Positions 8,656-17,599 are shown, counted from the stretch's first letter. The stretch: DNA of 64,000 bases from Chromatiales bacterium (ex Bugula neritina AB1) (GCA_001730015.1 MDLA01000097.1:1-64000), one strand, 5' to 3'. Notes: generated by a model from the sequence alone, not told the origin. Numbers and translations are program-made.

Positions 8656-10170
8656 ATGGCTGGTAAAACGACAATGCTCCGCAATGCCCACTTTCTGGGA
8701 ACAAAAGTGCGGAATTTGCGTAAGCGAAATAAGCTGACGATGGAAGATTTGTCGGCACGCTGTATAAAGGTTAACGCCGAAGCGGCACCGTCGGTTTCTT
8801 ATCTGTCGATGATTGAGCGAGGTAAGCGAACGCCGAGCAGGCAAATGCTTGAGGTGATAGCGCAGGTGTTCCAGAAAGAGGTTAACTGGTTTCTGGACGA
8901 TGTACCGGAAGAAGAAGCAATCACTCCCGACCGCGGCAATCATGGGGGTATCAGCGGCATGGCGCTGGAACCCGGTTTTCTATTTACTAACGATATTCTG
9001 CAGATAGCGATACCGGAAATGTTGTCCCAGACTGGAACCTCGGGACGACAGTTTGCCCATTTACTGATACGAGCACATCAGGAACGTAATCAGAACCATT
9101 TTCCGGATCTGGAGCGAGCAGCAGAGGAGGTGGGTAAAAAGGAAATGCCGCTGAGTCTGGATACGTTGCAGTCTATATGCAAGCAAATGGGTTTAAAAGT
9201 CAGGTGGTTTGATAAGCTCAAAAGAGCGCAGTTGAACCGGCTGGGGGTGGGCTCGGATTTTCTCGTGAGATCATACTTTGAAGCGCCCGATACAATCCAC
9301 CTGAGTAAACAGCTTAAGTTACAACCGGTGCGTCATAAATATGATCTGGCGGTCTATATAGCGCATAAGGTTTTGCACAACGGTGATGGTGTGAAGAGTG
9401 TGATGCTGACTGGCAGGCATCAGATTGAGGAAATCCGTGAAGTAGAAAATCACATGAGCCAGTCCAGCGCTGTGGATGCGCAGGATATCATACATGCCTG
9501 GCGCGATTTCGAATGCAGTTTTTTCGCAGCAGCGTTGCTGTGCCCTAAGGTTCCATTCCGGCGGTTGCTGGAACAGCATGCTTATGAAGTCAATATAGGT
9601 AAGTATGTTGATGTATCTACGTCGATTGTTATGCGCAGAATGACAGCGGTGTCGCCATATCCGCACTGGCACTATTTCGATGCCTACCCACCCGGTAAGT
9701 TGAATGCGGTATATCGCGGTAACGGTATACCGTTACCCTGGGGCAACATGCGAATGGTACAGGATCCGTGTCAGCACTGGGCTGTGTTCCGCAAGATTGA
9801 TTCAGATATGAGTTACTCATCGGCACAGATTTCTCTGCTTGATGTAGGTTCCGAATCCAGAATTTACTGCTGTGAATCAATCAAGGTCGATGATCTGGCA
9901 GGCAACAAGCAGGTATTGTGTGCGGGCATAGACATGAACCCGGCTATAGCCGCGCAGGGTGAAGATCCGTTCTCGCTCGCAGCCGATCTAAAAAAGGCCT
10001 GCGGTGGAAGGGGAGGGTCAGCAATGATCCCCAGGTCTATAAAACGTGAATTGAATAGTATTGCGAAAATATTGAATATCGCCTGGCTTGAGCGTGGTAT
10101 TGAAAACGAGGCCAGGGTAATTTGCCCGCGCAGTGGTGCTTGTCCGCGTGACCCTAAATGCTTTCCCTGA
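8656..10170 (+). CDS. XRE-type HTH regulator with large ligand-binding region (DUF3612/ScfR-like), likely glyoxylate-shunt regulator
   Basis: A 504-residue protein. Residues about 10-75 form a lambda-repressor-like HTH (LGTKVRNLRKRNKLTMEDLSAR...SYLSMIERGKRTPSRQMLEVIA). The rest resembles the long C-terminal regions of short-chain-fatty-acid regulators such as RamB/ScfR: a degenerate IrrE-like helix (DLAVYIAHKVLH, lacking HExxH) and a C-terminal Cys cluster ICPRSGACPRDPKC. I believe it corresponds to the DUF3612 group, but cannot confirm this. It is divergent from the malate-synthase-like gene and 1.5 kb from aceA; RamB-type regulators control isocitrate lyase and malate synthase, so a role in acetate or acyl-CoA response is the natural inference. 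Confidence 0.75.
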   Translation: MAGKTTMLRNAHFLGTKVRNLRKRNKLTMEDLSARCIKVNAEAAPSVSYLSMIERGKRTPSRQMLEVIAQVFQKEVNWFLDDVPEEEAITPDRGNHGGISGMALEPGFLFTNDILQIAIPEMLSQTGTSGRQFAHLLIRAHQERNQNHFPDLERAAEEVGKKEMPLSLDTLQSICKQMGLKVRWFDKLKRAQLNRLGVGSDFLVRSYFEAPDTIHLSKQLKLQPVRHKYDLAVYIAHKVLHNGDGVKSVMLTGRHQIEEIREVENHMSQSSAVDAQDIIHAWRDFECSFFAAALLCPKVPFRRLLEQHAYEVNIGKYVDVSTSIVMRRMTAVSPYPHWHYFDAYPPGKLNAVYRGNGIPLPWGNMRMVQDPCQHWAVFRKIDSDMSYSSAQISLLDVGSESRIYCCESIKVDDLAGNKQVLCAGIDMNPAIAAQGEDPFSLAADLKKACGGRGGSAMIPRSIKRELNSIAKILNIAWLERGIENEARVICPRSGACPRDPKCFP

Positions 10171-10223
10171 TTGCTTATCGTTGGTTTTCGTGCGCTTTTC
10201 TAGGGGTTCTGACTGGTACTCGC

Positions 10224-11228
10224 TCATGCGGCTTTTTTATGATCGCTTTCTGATTCCAGTACATAGCAGTTCCGCCCTGCGCGTTTGGCCTGATACAGAG
10301 CGCGGTCGGCCCGTGCCATCAGGGTCTCACCATTTATAGGTCCTGCGACGAGTTGTGTGCCTGATATACCCAGACTGATGGTGATTTTCGCGGTAGTGTG
10401 TTCAAGCTTTACTGGTGTGCTTTCTATTGCTGTGCGAACTCGTTCGGCAAATACAATGGCATTTTCCGGTGAGGTTTGCGGCAGCAAAGCAACAAACTCT
10501 TCGCCGCCGTAGCGGCATATAGTATCTGCGGCTCGGGCACACGCTTTAAAAATACTACTGGATTGCTTAAGCGCCAGATCGCCAGCAGCGTGTCCGAACG
10601 TGTCGTTGAATTCCTTGAATCGATCAACGTCAATCATAATGATCGACAGCCCTGTCTGGTAGCGGGCATGGCGATTCAACTCGTGTTTCAGAATTTCGTC
10701 AAAGTAGCGTCTGTTGTATAATGAAGTCAGGCTGTCAGTTGCAGCCAGATGTTTCAGTTTTTTGTTGACGCCGCGCAATTCTCTATTTGCAGTGGCCAGT
10801 TTATTATAGCTCTCACGCAACTGCTGCATGAGTTCATTATTGCGCTGCTGCAATTTCGCACTGTCGAGTGCTCGTTGTGCCGCAGCGATGATCGTTGCAT
10901 GATTCGTAAATGGTTTCTGCAGGTAGTCATATGCGCCGTGTTGCAGGGCCTTGAGCACGGTTTCATAGGAGTCGTGACTGGTCATCACGATGACTTTCAC
11001 GGCACTATTGATCAGGCGCAATTGCCGTATAAGTTCAAAACCGGACATACCACCCATTTGTATGTCGGTTAGAACTATGTCGATACTTGTGCGGGCGTAT
11101 ATTTCCAGTGCCTGCTCACCACTTGACGCGGTATGCACGTTATAACCTTGTTGCTCGAGAAGTGCTTTAACTAACTCAGTTACAACGTGGTCGTCGTCCG
11201 TTACGAGAGCCTCGCAGTTATCCACCAT
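10224..11228 (-). CDS. Response regulator-diguanylate cyclase (REC-GGDEF)
   Basis: A 334-residue cytoplasmic protein. The REC domain (about residues 8-120) has the acidic DDD pair, the phosphoacceptor Asp in VLTDIQMGG, the Thr/Ser of MTSHD and the Lys of QKPF. A coiled-coil-like linker rich in Q, N and E (about 120-165) leads to a GGDEF domain with TDSLTSLYNRRYF and an intact RYGGEEF active site. RAAD five residues before GGEEF is a canonical inhibitory I-site. Phosphorylation should control cyclic-di-GMP synthesis, as in WspR/PleD-type proteins. No histidine kinase lies beside it, so the partner is elsewhere. Confidence 0.93.
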   Translation of the reverse strand: MVDNCEALVTDDDHVVTELVKALLEQQGYNVHTASSGEQALEIYARTSIDIVLTDIQMGGMSGFELIRQLRLINSAVKVIVMTSHDSYETVLKALQHGAYDYLQKPFTNHATIIAAAQRALDSAKLQQRNNELMQQLRESYNKLATANRELRGVNKKLKHLAATDSLTSLYNRRYFDEILKHELNRHARYQTGLSIIMIDVDRFKEFNDTFGHAAGDLALKQSSSIFKACARAADTICRYGGEEFVALLPQTSPENAIVFAERVRTAIESTPVKLEHTTAKITISLGISGTQLVAGPINGETLMARADRALYQAKRAGRNCYVLESESDHKKAA

Positions 11229-11473
11229 TGATTACATCCATCAGGCTTACAAATAAGGTGCTTTCCAAGATCTATCGACGACTTGTCAATTTAAGTGTGT
11301 TTCAATGTCGTGAGCTGTGACGGTGTTCAAAAAATCTATCCGGTACGGATATCTGTTACGTTCCCGAAGTGAACTGTGTTGTATCAGGCTAACCAGTCGG
11401 CTGCCTGACGGTTGTCGGAATTAATGCGGTACACTGAACGAAGGTGTCAATACTGGACCAATGGAGGTGATGA

Positions 11474-11878
11474 GTGTCAAAGTCAGGAAGCCTGCTTGCT
11501 GTAGTTTGTCTGTTCTTGCTTGCCGGATGTGATTCCCTGGTCGATTGTCTCGACGGTGACGGACCGATCTTCAATAAGGGAACACTGAACGAGGGCGTAC
11601 TGAATGAGGTTTACTCGGATACAGTAATTGCGAGTGTTGACAATGAACCGCGTGATGACCGGTTTGCTTATCGATTTACACTTACGGGTGCACTTCCGGC
11701 AGGAATTCAGGTGAGACAAACCGGAAGGAGACTCCTTTTTACCGGAACCGCGACGGATTCGGGTGACTTCCCACTGACGCTGTTTGTCACTGTCGACGAC
11801 GGTTTGAGTGCCTTTGATAGTGGTCTTTGTTATCGATCAAGAACGGAGGATTTTGTCTTGAGAATTCGGGAAATCTAG
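11474..11878 (+). CDS. Small lipoprotein with Ig-like (cadherin/He_PIG-type) domain
   Basis: GTG start at 11474 with GGAGG 6 bp upstream. 134 residues: a signal peptide of about 18 residues ends in the lipobox LLAGC, so Cys19 should be lipidated. The remainder has the pattern of putative Ig-like repeats (ALPAGIQV...GTATDSGDFPLTLFVTVDDG), which in other proteins bind calcium or carbohydrate. Further Cys residues may form disulfides. No specific function is recognised. It is convergent with the ABC permease gene. Confidence 0.7.
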   Translation: MSKSGSLLAVVCLFLLAGCDSLVDCLDGDGPIFNKGTLNEGVLNEVYSDTVIASVDNEPRDDRFAYRFTLTGALPAGIQVRQTGRRLLFTGTATDSGDFPLTLFVTVDDGLSAFDSGLCYRSRTEDFVLRIREI

Positions 11879-11925
11879 GCTGCTGTTGCCTGCACTCCTC
11901 AGGATTTCCGCCTACTTCACTGGAA

Positions 11926-12681
11926 TTAATTGTTGCGATTGTCAGTTTGCAAACGGCGCTCCAGCCAGCGCACACCAGCGGAGACAATTAGAATCAGTAC
12001 CAGATACTCTAATAGCAACACCGTGTAGATTTCCAGTGGTCGATATTCAGTGACAACCAGTTCATTGGCTTTGCGAGTGAGTTCCTGCATACCGATAACA
12101 GATACCAGCGAAGACATTTTCAGCATATAAACCAGCTGATTCCCCAGCGCGGGCAGAATTCGACGGATCGCCTGAGGTAGAATGATAAAGCGCATGGTGT
12201 CGGTATAGCTCAGTGCGCAGGTATGTGCCGCTTCGTATTGGCCCTTATCTATAGATTGAATGCCAGCGCGGAAAATTTCCGCTTCAAATGCGCTGTCAGA
12301 TAGAGCCAGTGCAATTACACCGGCCCAGAACACCGTGATAGTTATGCCGAGTAATTGCGGCAAGCCGTAATATACCCAGAGTATCATTACCAGGATGGGG
12401 ACAGCACGTACCAGTTCGACATAGACGCGGTTAAAGCGTCGTAGCCCCTTGTGTGATGATAATCCCGGGAGCGCGACCAGCAAGCCGATGATGACAGAAA
12501 TTATAATTGCGGTTACAGACAGCAATACGGTGTAGTAGAAGCCGCTCAACAGGAACTGCAGGTTGGTCATGCCTTTTTTGGTAGCGGGGTTGACCACATA
12601 CCAGCCCCAGTCACCGGAGCAGCCCGCTAATAGCAGGCAGAGACCGCCCGCAAATAGAATTCTATACATTGTGCTGGTCAT
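11926..12681 (-). CDS. Polar amino-acid ABC transporter permease with lipobox-like N-terminus
   Basis: 251 residues from ATG 12681, 4 bp after the ATPase stop (ATG 12669 is possible). About five membrane helices and the cytoplasmic EAA loop (EAAHTCALSYTDTMRFIILPQAIRR, with the usual Gly changed to Ala) mark a HisM/GlnP-family permease. Unusually, the N-terminus reads ILFAGGLCLLLAGCSGDWGWYVV, a convincing lipoprotein signal followed by an aromatic segment. I recall similar N-termini in some proteobacterial permeases of this type, so it may be a real lipid-anchored extension. A second permease subunit is not present, which suggests a homodimer. Confidence 0.9.
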   Translation of the reverse strand: MTSTMYRILFAGGLCLLLAGCSGDWGWYVVNPATKKGMTNLQFLLSGFYYTVLLSVTAIIISVIIGLLVALPGLSSHKGLRRFNRVYVELVRAVPILVMILWVYYGLPQLLGITITVFWAGVIALALSDSAFEAEIFRAGIQSIDKGQYEAAHTCALSYTDTMRFIILPQAIRRILPALGNQLVYMLKMSSLVSVIGMQELTRKANELVVTEYRPLEIYTVLLLEYLVLILIVSAGVRWLERRLQTDNRNN

Positions 12682-12685
12682 TATG

Positions 12686-13453
12686 CTAGTGAGGAAGAAT
12701 TTGTTGCAGAAATTCCTGACAGCGTTTGCTGTCCGGTGCATTGAAAAATTTCTCTTTGTCTGACATTTCCACAATTTCGCCATGGTCCATAAAAACCATT
12801 TTGTCGGCAACTCGGCGGGCAAAGCCCATTTCGTGGGTTACACAGATCATGGTCATGCCGCTCTCGGCCAGTTCTACCATAACGTCGAGAACCTCATTGA
12901 TCATTTCCGGGTCGAGTGCCGAAGTCGGCTCGTCGAAAAGCATGATGTTCGGTTCCATGCATAATGACCGGGCGATGGCGACCCGCTGCTGCTGGCCACC
13001 GGACAATTGTGCCGGAAACTTGCTGGCTTGCTCGGGAATTCGCACACGTTCGAGATATTGCATCGCCAGTTCCTTTGCCTGATCTTTACTGAGTTGTCCG
13101 GACCTTACAGGCCCCAGCGTGAGGTTGTCCAACACGCTCAAATGCGGGAACAAATTGAATTGCTGGAACACCATGCCAACATTGGCGTGCACCGTTTTCA
13201 GGCTGTTTTTGCTGCCGTCGATCGCCGTACCATTAATAGAAATTAATCCGCTATCGTGTTTTTCAAGCTGATTGATGCAGCGAATGAGTGTGGACTTCCC
13301 TGATCCGGACGGGCCGCAGACCACCACACGTTCGCCCTGATTGATGGTTATGGAAACTTCGTTGAGCGCTTGAAAAGTGCCAAAGAACTTGGACACAGCG
13401 TGCATTTCAATGATGGCTTGATCAGTAGCCGTATGCTCTGGCTGCAGCGCCAT
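12686..13453 (-). CDS. Polar amino-acid ABC transporter ATP-binding protein
   Basis: 255 residues with all ABC motifs: Walker A GPSGSGKST, Q-loop VFQQFNLFPHLSVL, signature LSGGQQQR, Walker B IMLFDEPTSALDP and switch His in VTHEMGFA. Closest in pattern to GlnQ/HisP/AapP ATPases. It lies immediately upstream of the permease on the minus strand and is divergent from the binding-protein gene, so the three genes form one importer, with the two membrane-side genes in an operon. Confidence 0.95.
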   Translation of the reverse strand: MALQPEHTATDQAIIEMHAVSKFFGTFQALNEVSITINQGERVVVCGPSGSGKSTLIRCINQLEKHDSGLISINGTAIDGSKNSLKTVHANVGMVFQQFNLFPHLSVLDNLTLGPVRSGQLSKDQAKELAMQYLERVRIPEQASKFPAQLSGGQQQRVAIARSLCMEPNIMLFDEPTSALDPEMINEVLDVMVELAESGMTMICVTHEMGFARRVADKMVFMDHGEIVEMSDKEKFFNAPDSKRCQEFLQQILPH

Positions 13454-13588
13454 TGGCCACTCCTGCTAAGTGCGAAGAATAGCGCCAAGGTTAACACAGT
13501 CACCGCAGCTGTGCGTGTCTCACAGCTTCGTTGCAAATCGGCGGGGACCATGCAACGATACCGGCTCAAACTAATTACGGAACCTGAA

Positions 13589-14359
13589 ATGAGACTAATT
13601 AAAGCACTCGCTGCTGCAGTCCTTGTAAGCGTCTGCGCCAACCCGGTTTTTGCCGAATCGGCGCTGAAAGACATCCTCAACAATGGTGTTCTGAAGGTTG
13701 GCACTACCGGTGACTGGAACCCGATGACCGTTAAGGATCCTGCCACAAACACCTATAAAGGCTACGACATAGACGTTATGACTGAGCTGGCTAAAGACAT
13801 GGGTGTCGAGCTGGAATTTGTACCCACAGACTGGAAAACACTGGTTAATGGCGTGGTTGCTGGAAACTATCACCTGACCGGGTCCGCTTCAATCAGTGCC
13901 GCGCGCATGAAGGCAGCCGGGTATTCGGATAGCTATATTTCTGTAGAAATCCGACCCTTCACAACTGTCGATAAAGCGGATCGCTTCAACGGCTGGGATT
14001 CCATTAATAAAGCAGATGTAAAAGTAGCAGCTACCCTCGGTACCACATTCGAAAAACTGGTCAAGGAATGGTTTCCTGATTCTTCAATTAAAGCAATCGA
14101 AGCACCGGCACTTCAGCATCAGGAAGTATTATCCGGTCGTTCGGATGTATTCGTTACTTCCAATATTGAAGGGGCAACGCTGACCGAAAAATTCGATAAA
14201 ATTGTTGCTATTGAAGTTGAGCAGGCACGCGCGCCGACACCTATTGCCATGCTGTTGCCGCAGGATGATCAAGTCTGGATCAACTACGTAAATAACTGGA
14301 TAAAAATCAAGCAGGCTCGTGGTTTCTTTGCTGCCACCGCCGCTAAATGGGGATTGTAG
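13589..14359 (+). CDS. Periplasmic amino-acid-binding protein (PheC-like SBP family 3)
   Basis: The start is ATG 13589, giving 256 residues with a clear Sec signal peptide (MRLIKALAAAVLVSVCANPVFA, cleaved before ESALKD); the longer open frame to 13370 overlaps the ATPase gene. The mature part is a type II binding protein (GVLKVGTTGDWNPMT, YKGYDIDVMTELAKDMG). It resembles cyclohexadienyl dehydratase PheC, a known offshoot of this fold, but the divergent ABC ATPase and permease genes make solute binding much more likely. Ligand unknown. Confidence 0.88.
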   Translation: MRLIKALAAAVLVSVCANPVFAESALKDILNNGVLKVGTTGDWNPMTVKDPATNTYKGYDIDVMTELAKDMGVELEFVPTDWKTLVNGVVAGNYHLTGSASISAARMKAAGYSDSYISVEIRPFTTVDKADRFNGWDSINKADVKVAATLGTTFEKLVKEWFPDSSIKAIEAPALQHQEVLSGRSDVFVTSNIEGATLTEKFDKIVAIEVEQARAPTPIAMLLPQDDQVWINYVNNWIKIKQARGFFAATAAKWGL

Positions 14360-14373
14360 AAGCCACAGTAATC

Positions 14374-14400
14374 GCTAACACAGCATTTAGCTGTGTTAGC
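14374..14400. terminator. Perfect hairpin after the binding-protein gene
   Basis: An 11-bp perfect stem (GCTAACACAGC at 14374-14384, complement at 14390-14400) with a 5-base ATTTA loop begins 15 bp after the stop codon. No T-run follows on the plus strand. It separates convergent units and probably ends both. Confidence 0.6.
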
Positions 14401-14430
14401 AGCAGGTTATTTACACGTTCGCTCCGGGCG

Positions 14431-14468
14431 GTACCTCTTACAGTACTTCTTAGGTGCAGTACCTCTTA
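14431..14468. repeat. Three short direct repeats GTACYTCTTA
   Basis: Copies at 14431-14440, 14443-14452 and 14459-14468 in the 230-bp convergent spacer, each able to fold with nearby AGGTGC/GCACCT sequence. No function is evident. Confidence 0.4.
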
Positions 14469-14590
14469 GCGAGGTGCTGCCAGTTTACAAAGTTACCCTG
14501 GTAAGGTTCATCTGGGAAAGTTCTTTGGGTTTATAGTCGCCGGCGTCTTCAGGTTGATAACAACCCGCTGGCAGCACTACCGTAGTCGTA

Positions 14591-15058
14591 TCATAAAACC
14601 GGCGGCTGGCCCACATGCTCCAGACCGTATTTTGTTCTCAGCGTTTTCATTGCTGTGTCGACGCTAACTGAATCCTCAGCGTTGCTCTCACGCAGTAATT
14701 GATCTGACTCAATAAAAAACTCATCGAGACCGGCAGGAGTGCAGATTAATAGTACCGATACCGGTTTGTCTGTCTCGTTCCAGAAAGAATGCGGCTTCCA
14801 GCTCGGGCAGGTGACACTCTGGCCTGATCCGATCCGGAATCGTTTTTCATGTTGAAACTGGAACGTCAGTACGCCTTCTGTCACATAAAATACTTCAACA
14901 AATTCATGTCGGGTAAAAACCGGTGGCGTGCTGTTTGGCCTCTCTTCATATTCGATAACGGTGACGCGACTGGCCGTTTCAGACCCTGGCGTTGAAATTC
15001 GAATACGGGTGCCGGTCAGGGTGTTTAGCCATGCCGCCGGCGAAGTGGGAGTATTCAT
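14591..15058 (-). CDS. Cupin-domain protein
   Basis: 155 residues from ATG 15058 (a TTG two codons upstream also fits). A single beta-barrel cupin is indicated by FTRHEFVEVFYVTEGVLTFQF and GSGQSVTCPSWKPHSFWN, carrying His/Glu/His candidates for a metal site in motifs 1 and 2. It is the last gene of a six-gene minus-strand run with a Rieske ferredoxin, a membrane desaturase, an M29-like protein, an AhpD-like protein and a 2OG-Fe oxygenase. It could be a small dioxygenase/isomerase or a sensor for the pathway product. Confidence 0.75.
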   Translation of the reverse strand: MNTPTSPAAWLNTLTGTRIRISTPGSETASRVTVIEYEERPNSTPPVFTRHEFVEVFYVTEGVLTFQFQHEKRFRIGSGQSVTCPSWKPHSFWNETDKPVSVLLICTPAGLDEFFIESDQLLRESNAEDSVSVDTAMKTLRTKYGLEHVGQPPVL

Positions 15059-15102
15059 GGTCAATTTTTCCGGCGCGTTAACGCGTCGTCAGGGTGTGAA
15101 AT

Positions 15103-15435
15103 TTAAACCAGTATTTGTAGTTTGCCATCCACAGTGCGGTTTTCATACAGGCGTAAGTTGCGGGTTACCGGTGCTGCAACCGCTTTTCCCGTCGTGGCGT
15201 CAAACAATCCCTGATGCAGGGGACACTCTATGTATTTGCCGTCGAAGTAACCATCACAGAGATTGGCTCCAGCATGCGTGCAGCGTGCATCACTGACAAA
15301 GATTCCCTCGTTTGTGTCGTATACCGCCATAACCCGATTGCCGAGCTCTACCGGCGTAGCATCGTTTGGTTCCAGTGAGGCAACATCGATAAGGTATTGC
15401 CAGCGTTTCGGTTTTTGGGCAGTCGGTTGTGACAT
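15103..15435 (-). CDS. Rieske-type [2Fe-2S] ferredoxin
   Basis: 110 residues, with cluster ligands C52, H54, C71 and H74 in the order C-x-H-x16-C-x2-H (RCTHAGANL and CPLHQGLFD). This is the size and pattern of soluble Rieske ferredoxins that carry electrons to oxygenases. It is encoded 27 bp after the fatty acid desaturase-type gene, which makes it the probable electron donor for that di-iron enzyme. No ferredoxin reductase is encoded nearby, so reduction must come from an enzyme elsewhere. Confidence 0.92.
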   Translation of the reverse strand: MSQPTAQKPKRWQYLIDVASLEPNDATPVELGNRVMAVYDTNEGIFVSDARCTHAGANLCDGYFDGKYIECPLHQGLFDATTGKAVAAPVTRNLRLYENRTVDGKLQILV

Positions 15436-15462
15436 AGGTAACGTTCTGTTTTTAACCCTGAT

Positions 15463-16431
15463 CTATTCGCGTTTTTTTTTGCCGAGCAGCTGCGACAGTA
15501 TATCTTTGTGCGCTCCGAGATAGCCGTTGTCTTCGACGTGAATATAGCCTTTGAGTTTTTGTTGCAATCGCGGCAAGGCGTGAAACGGTACTGAAGAAGC
15601 ATAGTGATGCGCTGCGTGAAAATTCATATTCCAGCAGAGGAACTGCATTAACGGACTAACCTGATTACTTCGGGTGTTGACTTTCAAGTCGCTCAGGGTG
15701 GGGCGGCCCACGTGTTCAGTCATTCTAATAGCACGCATGACCGGTTCACCCAGAATAACCGGTAACCACCAGTACCAGAGCGGCGCCCACCAGTTAAAAA
15801 CAATGCATATAAGTAACACCGACATATAAAACGCTAACATGATGCGTGCTTCGAGTATCAGTGTGCGGATCTCTGTTTTAGGCACAAAGCGTTTTTCTGT
15901 AGCATTCATCACTCCGCGCGAGTGCTGCCACAGTTCAGTGAGCTTGGCCTTCCAGTACGGAATTGAAGACAGGTAGTAGATATAACCCCACAGCGATTGC
16001 GGCAACGGAATCATCTCCGGATCGGACCCGGTTTGCTGAGTATAGGTGTGATGATCGCAATGTTCGTAGCGAAAAAACCGGTTGGGGAGCATGATCACCA
16101 AGCCGCAATAGTTACCGACAATGTCATTTAATTTTCGTGTTTTAAATGCGGTGTAGTGGATGCATTCGTGCTGCAGAGAAAAGTGATGCACCAGCACTAT
16201 GCCGTGGATAAACATGGCCGGCAGCAGCCAGACGCTGTTTTGTGCCAGCCATACCAGGTAACCGGTAAATACGGTCATTGCCAGAAAACCTGCCAGTCGA
16301 CGCAGCGCCGGGCCATTTGAGCGGCGCATCAGGCTTTTTAATTCACGTCGTGACAACGCCCCTTCCTGCAGTGCTTGTGTCAGCGGTGTCAGGATAGGAA
16401 CCGTACTGTGTTTTTTTGTTTGTGGCTCCAT
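15463..16431 (-). CDS. Membrane di-iron fatty acid desaturase/hydroxylase family protein
   Basis: 322 residues with hydrophobic helices near residues 48-85, 105-120 and 195-230. The three His clusters of the membrane desaturase superfamily are present: HECIH at 88-92, HCDHH at 124-128 and HAAHH at 272-276, plus H240. These ligate a di-iron centre that activates O2. The family covers acyl desaturases, hydroxylases and alkane-type oxygenases, so the reaction is open. The adjacent Rieske ferredoxin suggests a dedicated electron supply, unlike housekeeping acyl-lipid desaturases. Confidence 0.88.
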   Translation of the reverse strand: MEPQTKKHSTVPILTPLTQALQEGALSRRELKSLMRRSNGPALRRLAGFLAMTVFTGYLVWLAQNSVWLLPAMFIHGIVLVHHFSLQHECIHYTAFKTRKLNDIVGNYCGLVIMLPNRFFRYEHCDHHTYTQQTGSDPEMIPLPQSLWGYIYYLSSIPYWKAKLTELWQHSRGVMNATEKRFVPKTEIRTLILEARIMLAFYMSVLLICIVFNWWAPLWYWWLPVILGEPVMRAIRMTEHVGRPTLSDLKVNTRSNQVSPLMQFLCWNMNFHAAHHYASSVPFHALPRLQQKLKGYIHVEDNGYLGAHKDILSQLLGKKKRE

Positions 16432-16459
16432 AGAATTGCAGGTGGGTTTTATCAGATGG

Positions 16460-17548
16460 CTAGCTGGCGAGGCCTATATCGCGAACCGGGGTTCGGTAGA
16501 GCTCAACCAGATTGGGGTGACGGTCAAGTACCCGAGCGCTGTCGGGTAAGCGTTCCGGGTGCAGGCAGCCATTTTCCCAGACGGCTATGTCGTCGATAAT
16601 GATTGTCGGGTCTAGAATATTCCATGATATTTCCCCGGGGGCATAGTTACCGCAGGTGTGGAAATGCAATAGTCTGGGGTTGCCGAACGCACTGCCGGAC
16701 CAACGAATGATATCTGATTCGGCAGCCTGGCTGAAGTGACAGCCGGGGTGCATACCTGCATGCCATGAGTGCACATACCAGGGGTCGATATTAAACTGGC
16801 TGGCAACGTGGCGATAGTGATTTTCTACCAAGGTGACGTCGTCAGCCGGGCCGTCAAATTCAGTGATGCCGTTATCCTCGATATAGGCAGTTACGTCGTT
16901 AGGCAATGGTTGGAAATACGGTTCGTAGAAGCGGGAGCCGGTACCGATCAGGAATCGGCTGAGCGCGATTTTCCCGGAAAAACCCATACAGGGTACTGGC
17001 TGCGGTACCAGCATTGGAAAACGCTTGAGAGTAACTTCAGTCGGTGGCTGCGTGCTGTTCTCTGGAGCACCGCGGTAATCGGTGCCGCGCGGGCAGGTTA
17101 CCTGAATAGAACGGGCAGTCAGAAATGCTTCGTCGATTATGCGCTTTATTTCGCACAAACCGTGATAACAGGCGGTACCGAATGCGGAGTTCAGTGATTC
17201 GCGATTAAGGGTGTAGCACATTGTCGCCGGTGGAATATCGACGTTTTCGGAAAACCGGATCTGATCGCCCAATCTGGAGAAAAAGACCACATGGTCAAAG
17301 CCGCTGAGTGTTTTAACCAGCGCTTTGGTATCTGCCGACGTAGCAATGAAACTTTTCGCTTCAGTTTCATAGACGGTCATTCCCAGTGATCGGGCGGCAA
17401 TGGCGGTCAGTGAGGGAGCGTCGTCATCGTAGAAGTTGTTCCCTTCGGGTTCGCTGACGATTAACAGTCGCTCCCCGGCGCTGCCACCAACGCAATCACG
17501 TAGCAGTGTCAGAGCGCCGGCTGAAACTATTGAGTTAGTGTTTTCCAT
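16460..17548 (-). CDS. M29 aminopeptidase/NicX-like protein of unknown function
   Basis: 362 residues, not identified with certainty. The layout resembles the aminopeptidase T/NicX (2,5-dihydroxypyridine dioxygenase) group: an N-terminal CVGGSAGERLLIVSEPEG segment, a central ARSIQVTCPRGTDYRG (compare the 'vTsPaGTDl' strand of that family), and a C-terminal metal-site region with HAGMHPGCHF and LLHFHTCGNYAPGEISW, rich in His. A mononuclear-iron ring-cleavage role is one option, a peptidase another. It is 28 bp upstream of the desaturase gene and presumably co-transcribed. Confidence 0.5.
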   Translation of the reverse strand: MENTNSIVSAGALTLLRDCVGGSAGERLLIVSEPEGNNFYDDDAPSLTAIAARSLGMTVYETEAKSFIATSADTKALVKTLSGFDHVVFFSRLGDQIRFSENVDIPPATMCYTLNRESLNSAFGTACYHGLCEIKRIIDEAFLTARSIQVTCPRGTDYRGAPENSTQPPTEVTLKRFPMLVPQPVPCMGFSGKIALSRFLIGTGSRFYEPYFQPLPNDVTAYIEDNGITEFDGPADDVTLVENHYRHVASQFNIDPWYVHSWHAGMHPGCHFSQAAESDIIRWSGSAFGNPRLLHFHTCGNYAPGEISWNILDPTIIIDDIAVWENGCLHPERLPDSARVLDRHPNLVELYRTPVRDIGLAS

Positions 17549-17599
17549 TATTACGTGTGTCGATAGAGTTGGCAGCGGATAGTATGAAGCGGTGTATCA

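Noticed and set aside
13370-13588. Upstream extension of the amino-acid binding protein
   Set aside because: It overlaps the divergent ATPase gene, and a perfect signal peptide begins at ATG 13589.
13589-14359. Annotation as cyclohexadienyl dehydratase (PheC)
   Set aside because: The sequence resembles PheC, but the divergent ABC ATPase and permease genes make a transport role far more likely.
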